DNA of 5,754 bases, taken from contig JAEWAC010000351.1 in the NCBI GenBank assembly GCA_023391895.1, forward strand, positions 1 to 5,754, read 5' to 3'. Positions 1-4,895 of the stretch are shown here, one piece after another (positions within the stretch are counted from its first letter, which is position 1; every line of letters starts with the position of its first letter). A program made the position numbers and the translations under genes. The notes under the pieces were generated by a model. That model was not told the DNA's origin. It worked only from the letters and a program-made list of their open reading frames with translations, and ran no database searches. The stretch comes from Bacteroidota bacterium (GTDB lineage Bacteria > Bacteroidota > Bacteroidia > Chitinophagales > Chitinophagaceae).

Positions 1-2
1 CC

Positions 3-851
3 ATTAGCAATAGCCGCAATCCACAGCAGGATTTGCTGGCGGAGCACTTTGGTGCCTATCTGAAAAAGCATTATCAAAACCTGCACCTGCCGCACCGGCA
101 CTCTTTCTATCATTTAGTTTTGTTTACAAAAGGGGCCGGCTGGCATACCATCGATTTTGAGCGGTTTGCTGTCAAGCCGGGGCAGATCTATTTTATGATA
201 CCGGGACAGGTGCACAGCTGGCATTTCGAAAAAGAAGCAGATGGTTACCTGGTCCATTTTGCAGATAGCTTTTTCAAAACATTTCTGCAAAACCCGGCTT
301 ACCTGGAGCAGTTCAGTTTTTTTGGGGGCAGCAGTTCCAAAGGGGTGTGCCAGCTGCCGGCCGACGTACAGCAACAGGCGGCCTTTTTACTGGAGGCCAT
401 CATAAAAGAAGCAGAAGCGGGGGTGGAGTTTTCCATGGATGTAGTGCGCCTCCGGTTGCTGGAGCTGTTTATCCTGGTGGAGCGCTCCTGCGTACGCCAG
501 GGAAAAAAGAAAGCGCCGCAGCAAAAGTTGCTGTTGCTTAAACATTTTCAACGGTTGATTGAACAGAACTTCAGGTCGCTCCGGCTGCCCAAAGCCTATG
601 CGGAACTGCTTTATATCACCCCTAATCATTTAAACGCCTTGTGCCAGGACCTGCTGGGTAAAACCGCCGGTGAGATCATCCGAGACCGGGTGCTGCTGGA
701 GGCCAAGCGTTTGCTGACCAATGCGGATATGAATGTGTCGGAAATAGCTTATGAGCTGCAGTTCCAGGACAATTCCTACTTTAACCGCTTTTTTAAAAAA
801 TATGAGGGTGTGACACCCGAAGATTTCAGAAAACAATTTATACAATCTTAA
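3..851 (+). CDS. AraC-family transcriptional regulator with N-terminal cupin sensor domain (5' partial)
   Basis: DNA-binding regulator: an N-terminal cupin that probably senses a small ligand, followed by a C-terminal double helix-turn-helix. Numbering from the TTG at 33, the cupin shows PHRH (20-23), GxGxHxIDF (34-42) and a PGQVH motif (57-61). The AraC/HTH_18 domain covers about 165-270, with the first HTH near 187-210 (recognition helix around TPNHLNALC), the linker helix KTAGEIIRDR (210-219) and the second HTH near 234-258 (DNSYFNRFF), ending in the family-typical GVTPEDFRKQF. The reading frame stays open upstream of 33 to the window edge (codons from position 3 read ISNSRNPQQD), and TTG is an unlikely start, so the true start is probably outside the window. 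Only 11 AT-rich bases separate it from the DUF983 gene, so the two may be cotranscribed. It is a clear relative of the regulator at 4896. Family assignment is secure; ligand and targets are unknown. Confidence 0.93.
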   Translation: MSNSRNPQQDLLAEHFGAYLKKHYQNLHLPHRHSFYHLVLFTKGAGWHTIDFERFAVKPGQIYFMIPGQVHSWHFEKEADGYLVHFADSFFKTFLQNPAYLEQFSFFGGSSSKGVCQLPADVQQQAAFLLEAIIKEAEAGVEFSMDVVRLRLLELFILVERSCVRQGKKKAPQQKLLLLKHFQRLIEQNFRSLRLPKAYAELLYITPNHLNALCQDLLGKTAGEIIRDRVLLEAKRLLTNADMNVSEIAYELQFQDNSYFNRFFKKYEGVTPEDFRKQFIQS

Positions 852-862
852 TATATATTGAT

Positions 863-1330
863 ATGTGTGCTCAGGCCAAACATCATAAACCCAATTTAGT
901 ACTCAGTGTACTGCAAAATAAATGTCCCCGCTGCCGCCGGGGCAAACTGTATGTCCATAGCAGTGCCTATCGAATGAAGGGGGCTATGGATATGAATGAC
1001 GCTTGCCCAGTTTGTCAGCAACCGCTGGATATGGAGGTAGGCTTTTATTACGGCACCGGTTATGTTAGCTATGCCCTGTCGATAGCGATTTGCGTAGCCA
1101 GCTTTATAGCCTGGTGGGTCCTGATTGGCTTTTCCTTGTCCGACAGCCGCTTTTTCTGGTGGATGGGGGTCAATGCTGCCTTGCTGATTATTTTACAACC
1201 GGCACTGATGCGTTTGTCCCGCACCATCTGGCTGGCTTTTTTTGTACACTATAGTCCCGACTGGTATAAAGGGGATGTGGTTAAAACTGAACGTACAACG
1301 CCTGCGGCCTGGAGCATGCCTGGTAATTAA
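863..1330 (+). CDS. DUF983 family membrane protein with two CxxC knuckles
   Basis: A 155-residue protein with the DUF983 pattern: a cytoplasm-like N-terminal zinc-ribbon-type segment with CPRC (C21, C24) and CPVC (C48, C51), the conserved GFYYGTGYVSY stretch (60-70), and two hydrophobic helices at about 67-90 and 97-115. These are followed by the characteristic LxRLSRTIWLAFFVHY segment (about 115-130). The four cysteines could bind one zinc or another metal; that is inference from spacing. The function of the family is not established to my knowledge. The ATG at 863 is the first start after the preceding stop at 849-851, and the 11-bp gap suggests cotranslation or a shared transcript with the AraC-type gene. 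The length is normal for Bacteroidota members. No clear terminator follows it, so some read-through into the metal operon is possible. Confidence 0.9.
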   Translation: MCAQAKHHKPNLVLSVLQNKCPRCRRGKLYVHSSAYRMKGAMDMNDACPVCQQPLDMEVGFYYGTGYVSYALSIAICVASFIAWWVLIGFSLSDSRFFWWMGVNAALLIILQPALMRLSRTIWLAFFVHYSPDWYKGDVVKTERTTPAAWSMPGN

Positions 1331-1342
1331 AAAAACATCCTT

Positions 1343-1402
1343 ATGAAGTGGATCAGAAGAATATTTTCTTTTTTGTTTCCGGTAAAAAAGTGTTGCCGGT
1401 AA
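1343..1402 (+). CDS. Possible 19-residue basic, cysteine-containing peptide (doubtful)
   Basis: An ATG-to-TAA ORF reads MKWIRRIFSFLFPVKKCCR. It has a basic start, a short aromatic hydrophobic core, and a KKCCR end, and it begins 12 bases after the DUF983 stop. The composition is that of a small membrane-associated peptide, and the terminal CC recalls the CC motifs in both downstream proteins. Against it: ORFs this short arise often by chance, there is no recognisable ribosome binding site, and I do not recognise a family. Listed only as a candidate. Confidence 0.15.
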   Translation: MKWIRRIFSFLFPVKKCCR

Positions 1403-1431
1403 GTAAAGCCGGTTGGGTAGGTAAATACTAA

Positions 1432-1449
1432 AATTGAGTAAAATCAATT
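1432..1449. promoter_or_regulatory. Perfect dyad AATTGA-N6-TCAATT, candidate operator
   Basis: Two perfect 6-bp inverted half-sites (1432-1437 and 1444-1449) are separated by six A-rich bases. The dyad ends 20 bases before the TAnnTTTG box at 1470, which places its right half over the expected -33 promoter region of the HYC_CC_PP/receptor operon. Site geometry suggests a dimeric regulator. The spacing and symmetry are seen directly; binding is inference. A palindrome in AT-rich intergenic DNA can also occur by chance. Confidence 0.4.
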
Positions 1450-1469
1450 CGGGCATTCAGAAGAGCTAA

Positions 1470-1477
1470 TATCTTTG
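1470..1477 (+). promoter_or_regulatory. Bacteroidota-type -7 promoter element TATCTTTG
   Basis: TATCTTTG matches the Bacteroidota sigma-ABfr -7 consensus TAnnTTTG at all six fixed positions. No clean TTTG is found at the -33 distance; only TTC at 1448-1450, overlapping the candidate operator. If the usual spacing holds, transcription would start around 1481, leaving only about five untranslated bases before the ATG at 1486. It most likely drives the HYC_CC_PP gene and the receptor together. Confidence 0.6.
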
Positions 1478-1485
1478 CACTGTTT

Positions 1486-1869
1486 ATGAAAAAGTATTTC
1501 ATCATCCTTTTACTGCTGGTGTATGGGCTGTCCTCAACGGGCATGAGCGTACACCTGCACTACTGCTGCGGGCAGCTGGATGATATTACTTTTTCTGCCG
1601 TGCACCAATATGGCTGTTCCAAGGATTCGGAAGATAAACCTGGCCCTTGCTGCAACAGTAAACAAATTGAGTTAAAGCTTAAAGCAGACCAGGAGCCGGC
1701 TGCACAGTGGGTGCAATCGGCCAAAGAAATAAAGGCGCCTGCCCCCGAAGCAGGTCCGGTGGTCTTCTTTATCAAGCAACCGGTGCCGGTAATCGAACAG
1801 GCTACCGGGCCGCCGCCTGTTCCGCTATCGCTTCCCCTCTTTATTCAAAATTGTGTTTTCAGAATTTGA
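1486..1869 (+). CDS. HYC_CC_PP family small exported protein
   Basis: A 127-residue protein with a signal peptide or N-terminal anchor (MKKYFIILLLLVYGLSSTG, 1-19) and the motifs that give the HYC_CC_PP family its name: HYCCGQ (25-30), a CC pair (55-56) and PPP (109-111). It also has C44, C123 and a conserved-looking NCVFRI end. The Cys/His clusters point to an envelope protein that binds a thiophilic metal or forms disulfides; no biochemical function is established to my knowledge. The ATG at 1486 sits directly after a TAnnTTTG promoter box and supplies the signal sequence, so the start is well supported. The HMA-fused TonB receptor follows 82 bp later on the same strand with no promoter box or terminator recognised between, which suggests an operon. 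A metal chaperone or scavenger for that receptor is the simplest role, by inference. Confidence 0.85.
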   Translation: MKKYFIILLLLVYGLSSTGMSVHLHYCCGQLDDITFSAVHQYGCSKDSEDKPGPCCNSKQIELKLKADQEPAAQWVQSAKEIKAPAPEAGPVVFFIKQPVPVIEQATGPPPVPLSLPLFIQNCVFRI

Positions 1870-1951
1870 TGCATAATGGTATTGTGCCATGCTGGCCCAT
1901 GCCAAAAGGCAGGTGCCTGTAATACTATTTATTCATCAACCCCATCTGAAA

Positions 1952-4537
1952 ATGAAATCATTTATATTATACTTTTTCATCAGCAGCCTGATGCTGCTTG
2001 CTGCTGCCACAGCTTCAGCTCAAAAAGATTCCACTGTTTCCTTTAAAGTTTCCGGCGTTTGCGGCATGTGTAAAAAACGCATAGAAGAAGCCGCCCAGGG
2101 CAAAGGCGTTTCCCAGGCTAACTGGAATATGGAAACCAAAATGCTGACCCTCACCTATAATCCTTCCCGCACCAATCTGGATAAAATAAACAACCGCATT
2201 GCAGCCGTGGGGCACGATACGGAAAAGAAAAAAGCCGATGACGCCGCGTATAAGGCCTTGCACGAATGCTGCCTCTACCGAGACCTGGAAGCTGAAGCAG
2301 AGGAGGAAGCATCTGACACAGCAGCAATTGAAACAGCCCCGGTAAGCGATGCGAACCAGGCAACTGGAGCTACCATCCGGGGCGTTGTGCTGGAAGAAGA
2401 TCGCAAGGGTCACTTCCATCCGCTGGTGGGCGCTACTGTCGTATGGCTGGGCACCGGCAATGGCACTGCCACCGATTCGTCCGGCGTTTTTTCCCTTGTG
2501 GCCGGTGCCAACCAAAACCGCCTGGTGATCAGCTATTCCGGTTACCAGTCCGATACCATACTGGTGCACCCGGCACAGCAACTCAAAATTGTACTGGCCA
2601 CCGGCCAACAGTTGAACGAAGTAAAAGTAGTGGCCTCTCGGGCTTCTACCTACATCAACAGTTATGATCCCTTTAGAAAAGCCATCATGACCCAAAAGGA
2701 GTTGCTGAAAGCTGCCTGCTGCAACCTGAGCGAAAGCTTTGAAACCAATCCTTCGGTAGATGTTTCGTTTAACGATGCTGTGACCGGCTCCAAGCAAATC
2801 CAGTTGCTGGGCCTGTCCGGCAACTATACCCAGCTGACCATTGAAAATCTGCCCGGTCCCAGAGGGCTGGCAACGCCGTTGGGCCTGAACTCGGTACCCG
2901 GTACCTGGGTAGAATCGATCCAGCTGATCAAAGGCACCGGCTCGGTGGTCAACGGTTATGAAAGCATTGCCGGCCAGATTAATGTGGAATTGAAAAAGCC
3001 CGCCAGCAGCGAGCAGTTGTATGCCAATGTGTACGTCAATGACTTTGGAAAAACCGACCTGAACCTGAACCTGTCCCGCAAAATAGGCAGACGTTGGTCC
3101 ACTGCTTTGCTGCTGCACGACGCTTTTGGCAATAAAAAGATGGATTTCAATAAGGATGGTTTTCGAGATGTGCCCACCGGCAACCTGTTCAGCGGCATCA
3201 ACCGCTGGAGTTATGACGATGGAAAAGGATGGATGGTGCAGATGGGGGTTAAGTTGCTGAAAGATAAAAAAACAGGCGGACAGGTAGATTTTGATCCGGC
3301 CAAAGACCCCTTGACGACGAACCGGTACGGAGTGAATATCGATATCGACCGCTATGAGGCTTTTGCTAAAGCTGGTTATGTGTTTCCGCAAAAAAAGTAC
3401 AAAAGCATTGGTCTGCAGGTATCAGCCATCGATCACCGGCAGGACTCGTATTTTGGTTTAACCACCTACAACGGGCGTCAAAAGAATTTTTATTCCAACC
3501 TGATCTATCAATCTATTATCGGTAATAACAGCCATAAGTTTAAGACCGGCCTGAGCTTTTTGTATGATCAATACCAGGAGGACCTGAACCAGCAAGCTTA
3601 CCAGCGCAGGGAAGTGGTGCCAGGTGCCTTTTTTGAATATACCTACAGCCCTTCCGAAAAGTGGGACGTGGTAGCGGGTATCCGTGCCGATCACAACAGC
3701 CTGTTTGGCGCATTTGTTACCCCCCGGCTGAACGTTCGGTACGAGCCGGTAAAAGGTACGACCCTCCGGGCCAGTGCCGGCAGGGGACAAAGAACCTCCA
3801 ATATTTTTGCAGAAAACAACAGCGTGCTGGTCAGCTCCAGGGACGTGCATATCATGGCGGCACATAACAAAGCTTATGGGTTGGACCCCGAAGTATCCTG
3901 GAACAAAGGCCTGAGCGTAGACCAGAAGTTGCGCCTGTTTAACCGCAATGCAACACTCAGCCTGGACTATTTCCGCAATGATTTTGAGAACCAGGTAGTG
4001 GTGGACCTGGAAAACCCGCGGGAGGTTAATTTTTACAACCTGCAGGGAAAGTCGTTTTCCAACAGCTTTCAGACCGAGGTTTCTTTTGAGCCCGTACAAC
4101 GCCTGAATGTACGGCTGGCGTACCGCTTTTTTGATGTGAAAACCACTTATGGTACGCAACTGCTGCAAAAGCCCTTAATGGCCCGGCACCGAACGTTTGC
4201 CAACCTGGGTTATGAAAACAGCGGCTGGAAATTGGATTACACCGTGAGCTACAACAGCTCCAAAAGAATCCCTTCCACCCACTCTAATCCACAGACTTAC
4301 CAGCTGGGCGATTATGCACCGGGTTATGTTACCATGAATGCGCAGGTGAGCAAAACCGTAGGTAAAAAATTCCCGGTGGATGTGTATGTGGGTGGCGAAA
4401 ACCTGTCTAACTATTTTCAGAAAAATGCCATACTGGCGGCCTCCCAGCCGTTCAGTGAATATTTTGATGCATCCCTCATCTGGGGACCGATCAGCGGCCG
4501 GATGATTTACGGCGGACTACGTTTTAAGATTGAATAA
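1952..4537 (+). CDS. TonB-dependent outer membrane receptor with N-terminal heavy-metal-associated domain
   Basis: An 861-residue outer-membrane receptor, probably for TonB-driven uptake of a metal or metal complex. In order: signal peptide 1-23 (cleavage probably after TASA); HMA-like domain about 29-90 with metal-site motif VCGMC (C37, C40); a HECC motif at 104-107; acidic linker about 112-129; carboxypeptidase-regulatory-like beta sandwich about 140-215; a TonB-box-like LNEVKVVA at 221-228; plug about 230-350 with AACCNLSE (C256, C257) and the IQLLGLSG and IKGTGSVVNGYESIAG motifs; then the barrel to the C-terminus. The only cysteines are three pairs before the barrel. The open frame extends up to 1889, but the ATG at 1952 gives a clean signal peptide behind an A-rich leader, so I prefer it. 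No STN domain for anti-sigma signalling is visible. It is cotranscribed with the HYC_CC_PP gene by position and followed by a strong hairpin. Copper is the favoured substrate; other metals, or a purely sensory role for the HMA part, remain possible. Confidence 0.92.
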   Translation: MKSFILYFFISSLMLLAAATASAQKDSTVSFKVSGVCGMCKKRIEEAAQGKGVSQANWNMETKMLTLTYNPSRTNLDKINNRIAAVGHDTEKKKADDAAYKALHECCLYRDLEAEAEEEASDTAAIETAPVSDANQATGATIRGVVLEEDRKGHFHPLVGATVVWLGTGNGTATDSSGVFSLVAGANQNRLVISYSGYQSDTILVHPAQQLKIVLATGQQLNEVKVVASRASTYINSYDPFRKAIMTQKELLKAACCNLSESFETNPSVDVSFNDAVTGSKQIQLLGLSGNYTQLTIENLPGPRGLATPLGLNSVPGTWVESIQLIKGTGSVVNGYESIAGQINVELKKPASSEQLYANVYVNDFGKTDLNLNLSRKIGRRWSTALLLHDAFGNKKMDFNKDGFRDVPTGNLFSGINRWSYDDGKGWMVQMGVKLLKDKKTGGQVDFDPAKDPLTTNRYGVNIDIDRYEAFAKAGYVFPQKKYKSIGLQVSAIDHRQDSYFGLTTYNGRQKNFYSNLIYQSIIGNNSHKFKTGLSFLYDQYQEDLNQQAYQRREVVPGAFFEYTYSPSEKWDVVAGIRADHNSLFGAFVTPRLNVRYEPVKGTTLRASAGRGQRTSNIFAENNSVLVSSRDVHIMAAHNKAYGLDPEVSWNKGLSVDQKLRLFNRNATLSLDYFRNDFENQVVVDLENPREVNFYNLQGKSFSNSFQTEVSFEPVQRLNVRLAYRFFDVKTTYGTQLLQKPLMARHRTFANLGYENSGWKLDYTVSYNSSKRIPSTHSNPQTYQLGDYAPGYVTMNAQVSKTVGKKFPVDVYVGGENLSNYFQKNAILAASQPFSEYFDASLIWGPISGRMIYGGLRFKIE

Positions 4538-4538
4538 A

Positions 4539-4587
4539 GGCTGAAGGCAGAAGGCTAAATGCTGAAGGCAAAAAGCTGAAGGCATAA
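4539..4587. repeat. Degenerate heptanucleotide array, consensus GGCTGAA, seven units
   Basis: Seven consecutive 7-bp units start two bases after the receptor stop: GGCTGAA, GGCAGAA, GGCTAAA, TGCTGAA, GGCAAAA, AGCTGAA, GGCATAA. Each differs from the consensus at no more than two positions. The period is strictly seven with no indels. The last unit runs into the duplicated 15-mer of the terminator region. Role unknown. Confidence 0.8.
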
Positions 4588-4615
4588 AAACAGGAGGCAT
4601 AAAAACAGGAGGCAT
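4581..4615. repeat. Tandem 15-bp repeat feeding the terminator stem
   Basis: GGCATAAAAACAGGA occurs twice in tandem (4581-4595 and 4596-4610), followed by a partial third copy GGCAT (4611-4615). The second copy forms the left arm of the downstream hairpin. The first copy could pair with the same right arm, giving an alternative stem of 19 bp. Confidence 0.85.
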
Positions 4616-4641
4616 GGTTATCATGCCTCCTGTTTTTATGC
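4597..4641. terminator. 20-bp perfect hairpin, probable intrinsic terminator of the receptor operon
   Basis: The left arm GCATAAAAACAGGAGGCATG (4597-4616) is exactly complementary to 4622-4641, with a five-base loop GTTAT. The GC-rich core CAGGAGGCATG is flanked by A5 on the left and T5 on the right, so it has intrinsic-terminator form on either strand. It lies 60 bases past the receptor stop. Since the next gene is also on the + strand, it most likely ends the receptor transcript and insulates the downstream regulator. Symmetry is directly visible; termination is inferred. Confidence 0.8.
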
Positions 4642-4764
4642 TTGTTGTATTTCAGTTAGGTGTGGATGTTTTTTCAGTTCATATGGGTATGCGAAGATGT
4701 TGGCAGCTGTAGTTGGCTATGCTGTTTTTAATGATACAAAACTTTTATCAGAATTGTGATTGAG

Positions 4765-4792
4765 TATTCACCATTGACCGTTCACCATTGAC
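4765..4792. repeat. Second heptanucleotide array, four units of the nnTTsAC type
   Basis: Four consecutive 7-bp units: TATTCAC, CATTGAC, CGTTCAC, CATTGAC. Units two and four are identical, so the segment also appears as a 12-bp direct repeat TTCACCATTGAC (4767-4778, 4781-4792) with a 14-bp period. The period is the same as in the array at 4539, but the consensus is unrelated. Confidence 0.75.
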
Positions 4793-4864
4793 GACATGAT
4801 TTTATAAAGCTGAAAACAGTTAAGTATTAAAATGCTCATTCCTGCAGCTTATGCATCCGGTTCT

Positions 4865-4872
4865 TACTTTTG
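4865..4872 (+). promoter_or_regulatory. Bacteroidota-type -7 promoter element TACTTTTG
   Basis: TACTTTTG matches TAnnTTTG at all fixed positions. It lies 23 bases upstream of the ATG at 4896, giving a predicted leader of about 20 nt. No good -33 TTTG is seen at the usual distance. This supports independent transcription of the second AraC-type regulator after the hairpin terminator. Confidence 0.55.
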
Positions 4873-4895
4873 CGCGATTTCTATTCCACCCATTT

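Larger units (their letters stand above)
4538..4895. other. 358-bp intergenic region rich in short repeats
   Basis: No convincing gene on either strand. From left to right it holds the GGCTGAA heptamer array, the duplicated 15-mer, the terminator hairpin, about 120 bp of AT-rich sequence with no structure I can support, a second 7-bp-period array (4765-4792), and the promoter box of the downstream regulator (4865-4872). Confidence 0.8.

Noticed and set aside
33..35. TTG at 33 as the start of the first AraC-type gene
   Set aside because: The frame is open to the left edge, and the cupin begins only about 20 residues after the TTG, so the gene most likely starts outside the window.
1379..1414. 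Three CCGGT copies (1379, 1396, 1409) as a regulator site
   Set aside because: The spacings of 17 and 13 bp are irregular and two copies overlap or follow the possible micro-ORF; no consistent phase.
1889..1925. Hairpin between the HYC_CC_PP and receptor genes (AGGCA-GG-TGCCT and neighbouring GGC/GCC pairs)
   Set aside because: The stem is only 5 bp with a 2-base loop and no T-tract, so neither a terminator nor a riboswitch can be supported.
1889..1951. Upstream in-frame ATG of the receptor at 1889
   Set aside because: It would put 21 extra residues (MLAHAKRQVP...) ahead of an otherwise standard signal peptide; the ATG at 1952 fits export better.
2015..3391. A 458-codon open frame on the minus strand inside the receptor gene
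   Set aside because: It is antisense to a receptor with continuous recognisable domains, its translation has no known motifs, and long antisense frames are a common by-product of codon bias.
4650..4679. Direct repeat TTTCAGTT at 4650-4657 and 4672-4679, 22 bp apart, as an AraC-type binding site
   Set aside because: The spacing is attractive, but an 8-mer of low complexity, about 190 bp before the promoter box, is not enough to support a site.
4539..4792. CRISPR array
   Set aside because: The repeats are 7 or 15 bp with no unique spacers of regular length and no cas genes.
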